Source: Azorinus chamasolen
Taxonomy: Eukaryota > Mollusca > Bivalvia > Cardiida > Solecurtidae
Direction of reading: 5' to 3'
DNA length: 64,000 bases
Assembly: GCA_963576725.1 (NCBI GenBank)
Contig: OY755240.1
Coordinates: 98,366,316 to 98,430,315, forward strand
Made by a program: the position numbers and the translations under genes. Under the pieces are notes generated by a model. That model saw only the letters and a list, made by a program, of their open reading frames with translations. It made no database searches and was not told the origin of the DNA. Numbering within the stretch: the first letter of the stretch is position 1; every line of letters begins with the position of its first letter. Below are positions 10,886 through 22,044 of this stretch, in pieces.

Positions 10886-11735
10886 TCACCTGCTTTGCAG
10901 AGGTGACACTTAGGGATCACTTTTCCGGCGTCCGTCCGTCTGTCTGTTTGTCTGTCCGTCACACTTTTTCCGTCACACTTTTATTTTTGGCTATAACTCC
11001 TGTTCTACTAATGCTTTTCACATGATATGAACTTGATGAGTGGAAGTGTTTTGCACAAGGTTCATAACTCTTGCACTAATACTGTGAGAGTTATCTTCCT
11101 TTTCCACATTTTCTTTTCCAGCAGATAACTTAAGTTATACTAAAGCTATTGAGATGAAATATCATTTATTGAAAGAGGTTGGTGAGCTGAAGTGTCTTCA
11201 TTAAGGTTCATAACTCTTACATTAATACTGTGAGAGTTATCCCCCTTTTCATTTTTTTTTCTCCTGCAGATAACTTCAGCTATACTGAAACTTTCGAAAT
11301 GAAATTTCATTTATGGAAATAGCTTGATGAATGGAATTGTCTTGCACAAGGTTCACAACTCTTCCATCAATATTGTTAGAGTTATTCCCCTTTTCCACAT
11401 TTTCTTTTCCAGCAGATAACTTCAGTTATACTGAAGCTTTTGAGATGAAATTTAAATTATGTAAAGACCTTGATGAGTTAAATTGTCTTGGGCAAGGTTC
11501 ATAACTCTTGATCAGTACTGTGAGAGTTATCCCCCTTTTCCAAATTTTCTGTTTTGTCAGATAACTTCAGTTGTACTTAATTTATGAAAAAAGTTTGATC
11601 AGTGGAAGTGTTTTGCACAGGGTTCATAACTCTTGCATCAGTACTGTGAGAGATATTCACCTTTTCATTTATGGTAAAAGCTTGTTTACGGCAGATTTCG
11701 GCAGGTGACACACGTGTTCCGAGGAACACCCGATT
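10884..11735 (+). mobile_element. GGTGACAC-family element with about five ~160 bp units
   Basis: It starts with TGTCACCTGC facing GCAGAGGTGACAC, followed by GTCCGTCCGTCTGTCTG. Units contain AACTCTTGCACTAATACTG, AGAGTTATC, and GCAGATAACTTCAG. It ends with GGCAGGTGACACACG, an inverted partner of the start. The architecture is the same as families G and M, but the sequence is unrelated. Confidence 0.7.
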
Positions 11736-11799
11736 CTGGTTAATCAAAACAACAAACTTGTATAGCAAAACATCTGATTTCTTGCTTCAAATAAGTTTT

Positions 11800-12115
11800 A
11801 AGGTGAGATCTATATGGGTATTCAGATTTCTCTTTATTACATTCTAAATAACATTGATATCTTTTTCTTCCTTTTAAGACACAATGCATGAGGAGGCTGT
11901 GGCAATATCCCCACCCAGTGCTGAACACCATGGTTATAGTGTAAGAGCAAGTCCAGAGCCCCAGATAATAGACCGTTCTGAACACATGACTGGTAGGTTC
12001 TGCTTTGAATTAGTTTTAAAGTGGGTAAGGTGGGTTTAAAAGGAAGTGTTAAGTGCCTGTGAGATCTATATGAGCATTCAGATTTCTCTTTGTTACAGTC
12101 TAAATAACCTTGGTA
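11800..12115 (+). repeat. Direct repeats flanking the candidate 38-codon exon
   Basis: GAGATCTATATGGGTATTCAG...TCTTTATTACATTCTAAATAAC (about 11807-11857) recurs as GAGATCTATATGAGCATTCAG...TTACAGTCTAAATAAC (about 12061-12110), roughly 254 bp apart. This is a local duplication that brackets the exon at 11879-11992. Confidence 0.7.
11879..11992 (+). CDS. Candidate 114-nt cassette exon in the linker region
   Basis: A good acceptor (TTTTTCTTCCTTTTAAG) and donor (GACTG|GTAGGT) enclose 114 bases. In the only frame that fits the gene they read without a stop: THE segment begins TMHEEAVAISPPSAEHHG and ends DRSEHMT. It starts with two bases of a split codon and ends in phase 1, exactly the phase of the donor at 5928 and the acceptor at 16584. 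It can therefore be included (adding 38 residues) or skipped without a frame change. The composition (Ser, Pro, Glu, His) fits the neighbouring disordered linker. It lies in non-repeat sequence between two repeat blocks. No homology is recognised, so it rests on splice signals and phase alone. Confidence 0.5.
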
Positions 12116-12119
12116 TATG

Positions 12120-12219
12120 TTTGTCATCATTTAGGGTCAATACCTCAGTATGTCTTGGGATCTTTAAGTGTGGGTAACTTCCTCTGGAGGAGTGCACTGA
12201 TTCCTGTGTGTGCTTGCTA
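12120..12219 (+). repeat. 100-bp segment identical to 9403-9502
   Basis: Second copy of the identical segment, directly after the duplicated flank of the candidate exon. Confidence 0.8.
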
Positions 12220-12350
12220 AATGATAATTACATGTAGTTGTGCAAGAAGGTGAGATAACTCATATTATTGTGTGTTCTGGAGTTATCCCCCTTTGTTCAT
12301 TTTAATTAAAACTCTTGTCTGGATTACTCCACCTTTATTACACATAGGGT

Positions 12351-14698
12351 TTTTATGCCCCAAAAGCTTGCTTTGGTTGGCATATAGTAGTCCGTCTGTC
12401 AGTCCGGTAAATCGTGTCTGGCACATCTCTCCTATATTACTTTAGGTAGGAATGCAAAACTTGGTATGTATATACATCTTGGGATGCGGGAGTGTCGCAT
12501 ACCATTTTCAGGTCATTGTGACCTTGACCTTGACCTTTGACCTCAATAATAGAAAAAGCTTGTCCAGAGTATATTTCCTTTACCACATCAGCTAGGGATA
12601 CCAAATTTGGTGTGTGAGTATATCTTGGGATGGCGGAGTGTCACATACTATTTTCAGGTCACTGTGACCTTGACCTTAACCTTTGACCATCATTGTACAA
12701 AAAGCTTGATCTTGACCTTTGACCTCAATTGTAGAAAAAGCTTGTCCGGAGCTTATCTCCTATACCTTATCAGCTTGGGATACCAAATTTAGTGTGTAGA
12801 TACATCTTGGGATGCCGGAGTGTCGCATACCATGTTCAGGTCATTGTGACCTTGACCTTTGACCTTAATTGTAGAAAAAGCTTGCCCGGAGTATATATCC
12901 TTTACCACATCAGCTAGGGATACCAAATTTGGTGTGTGAGTTCATCTTAGGATGACTGAGTGTCTTAAACTACTTTCAGGTCACTGTGACCTCGACCCTA
13001 ATTGTACAAAAAGCTTGTTCGGAGCATATCTCCTATACCTTAAAACCTAGGGATACCAAATTTGGTGTGTGAGTACATCTTGGGATAATGAGGTGTCATG
13101 TACTATGTTCAGGTCACTTTGACCTTGACCTTTGACCTCAATTGTAGAAAAAGCTTGTCTGGAGCATATCTCCTGTACCTTATCAGCTAGAGATACCAAA
13201 TTTAGTGTGTGGATACAACATGGGATGCCGGAGTGTTGCGTACCATGTTCAGGTCATTGTTACCTTGACCTTTGACCTCAATTGTAGAAAAAGCTTGTCC
13301 GGAGTATATTTCCTTTACCACATCAGCTAGGGATACCAAATTTGGTCTATGAGTTCATCTTAGGATAATGGAGTGTAACAAACTACTTTAAGGTCATTGT
13401 GACCTGGACTTTTCACCCTTATTGTACAAAAAACCTGTCCGGAGTATATCTCCTATATTTTATCATCTAGGGATCGCGGCTTTATGACCTTTTCTGTCGC
13501 AGTGCCGTAAAACCCAACTCCTCCATTATCATCTTGGGATACCGGAGTGTCTCGTACCATGTTCAGGTCACTATGACCTTGACCTTTGACCTCAATTATT
13601 AGAAAAAGCTATTCTATTTTTCTATACCATTTTCGAGTAATTAAGACTGACCTTGACCTTTGACCTCAAATGTAGAAAAAGCTTGTTCGGAGCATATTTC
13701 CTTTACCACATCAGTTAGGGAAACCAAATTTGGTGTGGGAGTATATCTTGGGATGGCAGAGTGTCGCATACTACTTTCAGGTCACTGTGACCATGACCTT
13801 TGACTTCAATTGTAGGAAAAGCTTGTCCGGAACATATATATCTTATCAGCTAGGAATACCAAATTTGGTGTGTGACTTCATCTTATGATGACGGTGTGTC
13901 ACATACTACTTTTAGGTCACCTTGACCTTTGACCTCAATTGTACAAAAAGCTTGTCTGCAGCATATCTCCTATATCTTATCAGCTAGGGATAGCTATTTT
14001 AGTTTGTAAGCTCATCTTAGTATGCTGGAGTATTGCATACTACTTTCAGGTCACCTTGACCTTTAACCTCAATTGTACAACAAGCTTGTCTGCAGCATAT
14101 CTTCTATATCATATCAGCTAGGAATAGCAAATTTGGTGTGTCAGCTCATCTTAGTATTATAGTTTCACTTACTACTTTCAGGTTACTGCGACCTTGACCT
14201 TTGACCTCAATTGTACAAAAAACTTGTCCGGAGCATATCTCCTATATCTTATCAGCAAGGGATAGCAAATTTGGTGTTTGAGTTCATCTAAGTATGTTGA
14301 AATGTCGCATACTACTTTCAGGACACAGTGACATTGACCTTTGACCTCTATTGTAGAAAAAGCTTGTCTGGTGCATGTCTCCTTTACCTTATCAGCTAGG
14401 GATACAAAATTTGGTGTGTGAGTACATCTTGGGATGTCTGAGTGCCACATACTTTTTTCAGCTCACTGTGACCTTGACCTTTGACATAATTTTGCAGAAA
14501 AAGTTTGTCTGGAGCATATCTCGAAGACTGCTATAGCTTATCAGCTAGGGATTGCAAATTTGGAGTGTGATTAAATTTTGGATGGCAGAGTGTCGCAGTT
14601 TACTTTCAGGTCTTAGGAATTGACCTTTGACTTAATTTGTAGAAAAAAGGTTTACAGTGTCAAACACTTTGGGGGCATTTGTCACCCATGACGACTGT
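12351..14698 (+). mobile_element. Family M element with a long GACCTTGACCTTTGACC array (~15 units of ~140 bp)
   Basis: TTTTATGCCCCAAAAGC opens the element and GGGGGCATTTGTCACC (14671) closes it in inverse orientation. Between them are about fifteen units near 140 bp, each with TTTCAGGTCACTGTGACC, TTGACCTTTGACCTC, AAAAAGCTTGTCCGGAGCAT, and ATCAGCTAGGGATACC. A short disrupted segment sits near 13471-13540. The tandem GTGACCTTGACCTTTGACC motif resembles nuclear-receptor half-sites by chance of sequence only. Peptides predicted here are array artefacts. Confidence 0.8.
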
Positions 14699-14861
14699 GC
14701 TTGTTTTTTCTTCAAATTTGCATGGAAATAAATAGGGATAAGCAGCTAGCTCATCCTTCACAATCTAAAGAATATTTTTAAAACTTTAAGATATGAACCA
14801 TCTATATTTGAAGGAGTCATGTGATTTGGAATAAAAGCTGAAGAAAGAACAGAAATTTGGA

Positions 14862-15175
14862 TTTTTAGCTCACCTGAGCGCGAAGTGCTCATGGTGAGCC
14901 ATTGTGACCATGCTGGGTCAATCTTCACCAAACTTGCTCCAAATGTTGTTCTTGACAAAATCTTGTTCAAGTTCAAAAGTGGGTCATGTAGGGCCAAAAA
15001 GTAGGTCACTAGGTCAAGTCATAGAAAAACCTTTTGAATGCACTAGAGGCCACATTTTTTTGTGCCAAACTTCATCAAACTTGTTCCAAATGTTGTTCTT
15101 GACAAAATCTAGGTAAAGTTCAAAAGCAGTTCATGTGGGATTAAATAGTAGGTCACTAGTTTAAACCCTAGAAAA
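14862..15175 (+). mobile_element. Family G element, copy 4 (5' part)
   Basis: TTTTTAGCTCACCTGAGC with hairpin GCGCGAAGTGCTCATGGTGAGC, then two ~145 bp units. A matching 3' end (ATACTCAGGGGAGCG...GGCCCTCTTGTTT) occurs at 15769-15817, so the element is probably split by about 580 bp of inserted or unique sequence. Confidence 0.7.
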
Positions 15176-15768
15176 AGTGTCACATGATCAAACCTCCCAA
15201 GAACACTGCCAAATTAGTAGTCTGGTTGTATTTATATTACATAGTATTTTAACTTAATCGGTTAGCGCTGAAAATCTGGTAGACTATTTTTCACAAATAG
15301 GCATATTAGAAACTACATGTACGTGTATATGCTATTAGACATGTGTTAGACCGATGATCATGTATTATAGATCTAGACCTACTATGTCCGCAGGTCAGAA
15401 AGCAAATTTATACAAAAAGTGCTTTGAAAAAGGGATTTAGGAATTATTTTCAAAGTGAAATCTCGTAAAGCACCTTTATTGCAGGTATGGTCTAGCTTCT
15501 GTCATTCAGGGAATAAAAAACAACTGAAGATTGTTTTGGTAGTTCGATTTAATCATTGTCAATTTTCAAGAAGTACAGTACCCTATTACATGTTCATATT
15601 TTTGGCTTGTTGAAATCTATTCGGGCAAGTAGTTTTTGTAAGACATTTGCCCATAGAAAAACTAAGGCAAGGACTGATATATTTAAAACTATATATTTAA
15701 ATAAAACTATAAGTCCTCAGATGATTTTGGTTTTGGGCGAAATCCAAAGGTAAAACTGTTTGGCGCAA
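15176..15768. other. Non-repeat AT-rich segment between two halves of a family G element
   Basis: No coding signal or repeat family is recognised. It may be an insertion or genuine intron. Confidence 0.4.
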
Positions 15769-15817
15769 TATACTCAGGGGAGCGTACCAGGGCCATCATC
15801 CATGGCCCTCTTGTTTA
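15769..15817 (+). mobile_element. Family G 3' terminus
   Basis: ATACTCAGGGGAGCGTACC, then GGGCCATCATCCATGGCCCTC, then TTGTTT: the standard end of the CTAGAGGCC-unit subtype. Confidence 0.65.
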
Positions 15818-15867
15818 ACATATATAGAAAGAAAAATCTTGTGCAGCTATGGGATTTATTTAAACTT

Positions 15868-16445
15868 TTTATGCCCCCCTTTAAAAAGGGGGGGGGGATG
15901 TATAGATTTACCCTTGTCGGTCCGTCCGCACAGACATTTTTGGTTTATGTTGCCAATTCCATAAGTATTCTTTGGACATTAACCTACTTCCCGTCTGTCC
16001 ATCCGTCTCGTCCGTCATATTTTTGTGACGCGCGTAAGTCAAAAAGTATTACTACTACTGTGATGAAACTTTACAAATACATTCATCAGCATACAAACTT
16101 GCGCACATCCATAATTTGCCTTATTTGGACTTGTGTTGTGCATAACTCAAAAATTATTGCTGCTAGAGTAAAGAAACTTTACAAATACATAAAATAGCAT
16201 ATGAACTTGCGCACCTCCATATTTTGGTCCAGTTTCGATTGATTTCAGCAGAGTTATCACCCTTTTTTGCCTTATTTTGGATTGTGTCGCGCGTAAACTC
16301 AAAAAGTATTACTACTGCAGTGATGAAACTTAACAAATACATGCATCAGCATACTAACTTGCGCACTTCCATATTTTGGTCCAGTTTCGATTGATTTCAG
16401 CACAGTTAGCCCTTTTTGCCTGATTTTGGACACAAATTCAGATAG
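15868..16445 (+). repeat. Family M element with three to four ~170 bp units
   Basis: TTTTTATGCCCCCCTTT folds onto AAAGGGGGGGGGGAT, followed by TCGGTCCGTCCGC. Units contain GTATTACTACT, GATGAAACTTTACAAATAC, CATATGAACTTGCGCACCTCC and TTGATTTCAGCAG. Confidence 0.65.
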
Positions 16446-16583
16446 TATTCTTTAAAAAAATGATAAGTGTAGAACAGTAACCCTGTCTAGCAAACAACCC
16501 AAGGTCCAAGGAGGAACAAAAAGATAACTTCCAAAAAAAAGTGAAGTACCATGAAAATGATGTGATTTTTTTTAAACTTTCAG

Positions 16584-18575
16584 AGTTCATCCGTCGAGAA
16601 ACTGCTTGGTATAGAGATGGTTATGACTCTGATGTTTCAATTACTGAAGGTTATGATGATTCCCTGCATGATCCAAACTACATTTTAAAAGATTCTTGTA
16701 GTTCAGACTCGGATACATCAGAGATTATAGAAATATTTCCAGCTCTTACTGTAAAACGAAAAGTCACAACAAAACCTGTCCATAGAAAAAGACCAAAAAT
16801 CCAGGTTGATAAAGTAACATCCTTGGATGAGGATGTTACAAAATCTTCAGATAGAACAAATGCTTTAGAAGTGCAACAGAGCAGGAATTATGGAGAAAAA
16901 AGGAAATGGGATAAAATCCACTTTTGTCTTTTTTGTGATGATAATAGTTCTACTAATATTAGAAAACACTATCTTTCTTCTATACATTCAAAAGAAAGTG
17001 AAATTCAAAGGGTATTAAGTTACCCGTCAGGATCAAAAGAGAGAAATCTTGCGTGGGAAAAACTAAGAAATGCCGGCGACTATAAACACAACACCAACGT
17101 GTTAAGAAAAGGTGAAGGTGTTCTTATTACAATTATAAGAAGCTCTGAACCAACATCAGCCCATGATTATCTTCCATGTGAGTTTTGCTTGGGCTTTTTT
17201 TTAAAGTGGAGTTTATGGAGACACAAGCAAACTTGTCGTTTCAATGAAAACCACAAGAAGGGAAGAAATGTACAGGCAGAAGCCAGATTGTTACTGCCTT
17301 CTTCGGTTGAAGTTAGTCAAGGCCTGAAGGAGGATGTAATTAGTCGGATGTCAGGAGATGAAGTGTCTATAGCAGTGAAAAATGACCCTATCATATTAAA
17401 GGTAGTAGAGAAATTATACAAGAAGCATGGCAGTCAGATGCATCTTCACAACCACATAAGTCAAAAAATGAGAGAACTGGGAAGATTCCTTGTAAAAGCT
17501 AGGATGTTTGACAATAAGATAATAAGATTAAGTGACATTATTGATGCAAGAAGATTTCCTCTTGTGATTACAGTTACAAAAGCACTATGTCAGTATGATG
17601 ATAAAACAAACAAATACACAAATCCATCCCTAGCATTGAAGCTTGGTCATCTCCTAAAGAAGGCAGCAAGAATACTAAGAACAGAATCAATGATAGCAAG
17701 TGATTCTGTACAAAAGGAAAAAGCCATTGATTTCATAAATGTTTGTGAAGAGGAATGGACGAATGAAATTTCTTTCAGTGCCCTCCATACACTTACTGAC
17801 AACAAGAGAAACAAGAAGAAGATGCTGCCTCTGTCTGAAGACATTTCAAAGCTCCAGACATACCTTCAGAGAACCTCAGAATCATTGACAGAAAATTTGG
17901 AAGAGGGATTTTCCAAAGGTAACTGGGAGCTTCTCAATAAAGTGACACTTGCAAAACTTGTTATGTTCAATAGACGGCGTGGCGGAGAAACCGAAAGAAT
18001 GAAAGTAGTGCAGTATGAAAACAGAAGAAATAAATCAGAGCAGGCACCTAAAGAAGTAGAAGAATCGCTAAGTGAAACAGAAAAAGTCCTTCTGACTACA
18101 CTGTCAAGAGTGGAAATTCGTGGGAAAAGGGATCGTACTGTCGCAGTTCTCCTTACTCAGGACATAGAAAAGAGCATTGATCTTTTACTTAGATACAGAG
18201 TAGATGCAGGTGTAGATCAAGGAAATGCATATATTTTTGCAAGAGCAAATTGTAGTTCGCTGTTTCCCCTTAGAAGTGCGGATGTTTTAAGACAATATGC
18301 ACAAGAAGCAAGGCTGGAATGCCCAGAAAGTGTTACAAGCACTAAATTGAGAAAGCATGTTGCCACAGTGGTACAGATTTTGAATCTCAGCAAACACGAT
18401 TTGGAAGTGTTGGCAGGTTTTATGGGACATGACATAAATATACACAGGTCTTTCTATCGTCTCCCTCAAGAGATAATTGAAGTGGCTAGGATGGGACGTC
18501 TTCTGACAGCCTTCAACAAGGGAACAATAGGACAGTTCAACGGGATGTCCATTGATGACATAGATCTTGAATTAG
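16584..18575 (+). CDS. Zinc-finger plus tyrosine-recombinase-like (Crypton-type) exon
   Basis: Acceptor TTTTTTTTAAACTTTCAG precedes 16584; donor ATTAG|GTAAGA follows 18575. The exon starts with two bases of a split codon, ends in phase 1 and encodes about 664 residues. An acidic, then basic, N-terminal part is followed by a C2H2-like finger (C-x2-C at 16925-16936, HYLSSIH) and a second CEFC...RHKQTC finger (17177-17236). The rest resembles the tyrosine-recombinase fold: a possible box I arginine cluster FNRRRGGE (17966-17989), a basic beta-hairpin VEIRGKRDRTVAVLL, box II TKLRKH (Arg 18350-18352, His 18356-18358), GFMGHD, and FYRLP with a candidate Tyr at 18455-18457. The HxxR histidine is Thr here. 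Tyrosine recombinases cut and rejoin DNA; such domains have been domesticated as DNA-binding modules in host proteins (ZMYM, QRICH1, KIAA1958). Activity is unproven. An independent ATG start at 16541 is unlikely because those codons lie in the intron. Confidence 0.8.
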
Positions 18576-18733
18576 GTAAGATTAGATGTTAAAACCAATA
18601 AATTATGAATTATTGATGGCAATGATTAACTGGTTAAATGATAAATTGATCAATCATCAGGTTATCTGTTAATGAAAAAGGCATCTGAATATTGGTTTTT
18701 TAACAAGCTCAACATTTGTAGCTCTTAGTTTTA

Positions 18734-19450
18734 TTTTTAGCTCACCAGAGCATGAAGTGCTCATGGTGAGCTGTTAGTATCTCTGGATGTCCGTCGTCTG
18801 TCGTCCACAATTGGTTTTTTAACGCTCTAGTGGCTACAAATTTCACTCAATCTTCATGAAACTTGGTCACAATATTTGTCTTTACGAATGAGGATCATGT
18901 CGGGTCAGAAACTAGGTCACCAGGTCAAATCATATTAAAAACTTAACACTCTAGAGACCGCATTTTGAATTTTATCTTTAAGTAAATTGGTTTGTGTATT
19001 GCCCTGGGTGAAATCTAGGTCTAGGTCTAGGTCTTGTTAACACTCTAGAGGCTACATATCTCATCAGATTTTTATGAAAATTGGTCAGAATGTTTGCCTC
19101 ATTGAAATCCAGGGTAAATTTGAATGTGGGTTATGTGGGGTCAAACACTAGGTTACTAGGTCAAATTGTAGAAAAACCTTTTCAACACTTTAGGGGCCAC
19201 AGTTTGAACTCAATTAATAAAGAAATTTGTTTATGTGTTATCCTGCATGTAGTCTAGGTCAAGGTTGAATATGGGTCACCTGTCGTTATAAACTAGGTCA
19301 ATAGGTCAAATCATAGAATAATTTTGTTAACACTCTAGAGGCTACAAATGCTATTGAATCTTGCTGAAATTTTATCAGACTATTTGTCTTATAGAAATCT
19401 AGGTCAAGTTTAAATATGAGTCTTGTCAGGTCACTAGGTCAAATCATCAC
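18734..19450 (+). mobile_element. Family G element, copy 5 (3' truncated)
   Basis: TTTTTAGCTCACCAGAGC with hairpin GAGCATGAAGTGCTCATGGTGAGC and GTCCGTCGTCTGTCGTCC. About four ~150 bp units with AACACTCTAGAGGCTACA and GGTCACTAGGTCAAATCAT follow. No closing GGTGAGCG motif was found. Confidence 0.7.
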
Positions 19451-19915
19451 ACAAAACGATTTCTTATACTCAAAAGACTACTTTAAGCTTTTCATATGAC
19501 CTAAGATTATAGCTTACCTTTCATCACCTGCTCCACTTGTCTCATAATTCGTTTAAGCTTTTGCTTTGAAACTTGTCATATTCATTTATGGTTATTAGTT
19601 GAGTATTTACTTTAGACTGCATTTTGCTAAAATTATGGCCATTTTTGGACTTTAATAATTCCCACCTCTTGGCTAATTTTTTTTGTTCATAGCACCTTTT
19701 TGAACCACTATATAGCTTTATAAGCTGCATTGTTAGAATTGCAAATATTCTTTTGTACATTTTGTATAACTAAAGAGTCCAAACAACATGTCTGGGGTTG
19801 AGAGCAATAAGGTTTTAAGTGCCAATTAAATTAATAGTTACTTAGAACCTTATTACACACAATCAATGATGTGTTACTCTGACTACACATTGGCTGTGTC
19901 TTAAAACAACTGTGA

Positions 19916-20320
19916 TTATACCCCCATCTGTCAGTCTGTAGCTGTATGTCCGCACTATTTCTGAAAACTATTCAATGGAAATTAATGAAACTTCATATGC
20001 TGTCTTATTAACAAGTGAAAACATGCATATTGCAAGGTTGTCATGGTTGAATGATTTTTCACAGAGTTATGGCCCTTTGGTCAATTTTCAATTGAATAAG
20101 TAGCTTTTTGTCTGAGCTACTTTAATTCTGAGTTACTATTTAATGGAAATAAATGAAACTTCTTATGTCTTATTAGCAAGTGAAGACATGCATGTTGCAA
20201 GTTGACACAGTTGAATGAGTTATGGCCCATTTATGTATTTGTATTATGTTACAAAGACTGAATGTCATGAGACAAAAACTTTTACTTGGGTGGGGGGGGG
20301 GGGTATTAATCATTTTCAGT
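19916..20320 (+). repeat. Family M element, short
   Basis: TTATACCCCCATCTGTCAG opens it; two units share CTATTTAATGGAAAT-AATGAAACTT and AAGACATGCATGTTGCAAG-like motifs. GGGTGGGGGGGGGGGGTATTAATC closes it near 20285-20312. Confidence 0.6.
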
Positions 20321-20539
20321 GATATCTCAAGTTATTCAAAACTGTGTTAAGATTTGGTGCAAGCAATGGTTGGCGGCCATTATAGTGAATAAAGTCCACT
20401 TCATCTTGAAACACTTAAGATTTTATTATGAAAAATGTGTTCACGACATATAGTTTGGTGTTAGAAATGTAGTAAATTACCTTTGTCAGTAGTCTGCATT
20501 TTGCATAAGATTTGGAACTTTCTAGCTCGCCGTTTTACA

Positions 20540-21160
20540 AAGTTGAAAACGACAAGTTCTTGCTGTACCCCAGCATCTGTCCGTGGCAGCTTCCACAAAT
20601 TTCAGATAAACTCTAATAACTTCCTGCTATTGTAAAGTATTGCTTTTTATATTTGGTATGTATGTGAACATGGCCAAGAACTTTCAATGCACACAATTTG
20701 TTTTTACCCTAGTGACCTTGACCTGGAACTTAGTGTCCGCGTTTAAGTTTCAAAATCTGAAATCTGTGATTTAGTTTCGAAAAACATTCATAAGTTCTTT
20801 ATGCCTTGAGATGTTGCTTTGATATTTGGTATGCATGTGTGTATGGACAAGACTTTTCCATACACATATACATTTTCACACCCTTGACCTTGAACTTAAA
20901 GTCTGTGTTTAAGTTTCGAAATTTGCGTTTAAGTTTTGAAATAATTGTAACAATTTTGTAATTTATTTCTTAATGACTTAAGATATTGCTTTGATATTTG
21001 GTGATATTGCTTTGATATTTGGTATGCATGTGTATGTGTATATGGACAAGACCTTTCCATGCACACCGAAATTTTTACCCCAGTGACCTTGACCTTGAAC
21101 TAAGGACTCATGTTTAGGTTTCGCAATCAAAGATGTCCCCTTTAGGCGAGCTTTGCTGCT
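20540..21160 (+). repeat. Units with TTTGATATTTGGTATGCATG
   Basis: Three units of about 180 bp share TGCTTTGATATTTGGTATG, CCATGCACAC and GTGACCTTGACCTTGAAC. A 20-bp local doubling of TTGCTTTGATATTTGG lies at 20984-21020. Confidence 0.6.
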
Positions 21161-21244
21161 CTTCTGACAGCTCTTGTTGGACTTATAAAAATATAGGTTC
21201 TCTTGGTTAAGTTTATTGTTAAAGTTTGCAATAATTGTAAAGAA

Positions 21245-21640
21245 CGAAACGGTACGATACGATACCGATACCAAGGAAATGATACCGGTATTTTAATGAT
21301 ACTTTTCAATACCATGTGATACTCAAAACTGACACAGGAACATGGCTGATAAGTAAGGTTTGGGCTTAAAGATTAAGCAGAATTACCATAGGTTTTGTCT
21401 AATTTATAATCAATTACTTATGTTTAGATTCTGTTAAAGTTAAGAAAGAGGACTGAAGAAGTCATCTTTCTTATTCATGAATTGTGAAACCTGGAAACTA
21501 TGAGGATTCAGTGAGAATTTGAAGCTTTTCCAAACGCCTCAAGTATCAACAAAACACCGGTATTTTTTTTTAAACAGTTACGATCCATTACAAATTTAAA
21601 CGATTCTCGATACTGTTTCGATACCGAGTACCGGTGTCCT
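21245..21640. repeat. Inverted-repeat element with ACCGGTATTT and CGATACCG ends
   Basis: CGATACCGATACC and ATACCGGTATTTT (21258-21293) face ACACCGGTATTTTT and TCGATACCGAGTACCGGTG (21555-21635). The middle is unique AT-rich sequence. Confidence 0.5.
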
Positions 21641-21699
21641 ACCCTAATGATAATCATAGTCATAGTTTCCAATCAATATCTCGTCAATCATTCATGCAA

Positions 21700-21960
21700 T
21701 AGTTCATATATTTAGTAGGGAGGTTTGTCAAGTAGATGACCCCTAATTCTTTTAAGGTCAGTAGGTCAAGGTCATCCAGTGCTATGATATCATTGTTATG
21801 GTTTCTGATCAATATCTCGTCCATCATTTATCCAACAGTTCTCATATTTGGTAGGGAGGTTTGCCATGATGAGAAGATGATCCCCATTCCTTTTTAGGTC
21901 AGTAGGTCAAGGTCAACATCCCAATGGGAAGGGGGTGGGGGCATATATGTTTTACACACA
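21700..21960 (+). repeat. Two ~125 bp units with CAATATCTCGTC and AGGTCAGTAGGTCAAGGTCA
   Basis: Both units contain ATATTTGGTAGGGAGGTTTG-like and TCAGTAGGTCAAGGTCA. The block closes with GGGGGTGGGGGCATATATG, a family M terminus. Confidence 0.55.
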
Positions 21961-22044
21961 TCTCTTGTTGAAGTTTGAATTTATTAACCAAGAGTTTCAT
22001 CAACAGATAAAATCTTACGGAAACATTTTGTAGATGGGGTCACA

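Noticed and set aside
12500..14650. Clustered AGGTCA-like half-sites suggesting nuclear-receptor response elements
   Set aside because: The motif is part of the tandem unit (AGGTCACTGTGACCTTGACC) found throughout these arrays far from promoters; nothing indicates selection for binding.
15760..16197. 145-codon open frame
   Set aside because: It spans a family G terminus and a family M start with microsatellite; composition and context are repeat-derived.
16541..16583. ATG start for the 683-codon frame
   Set aside because: The first 15 codons lie before a strong TTTTTTTTAAACTTTCAG acceptor whose phase matches the upstream donor, so this is intron sequence.
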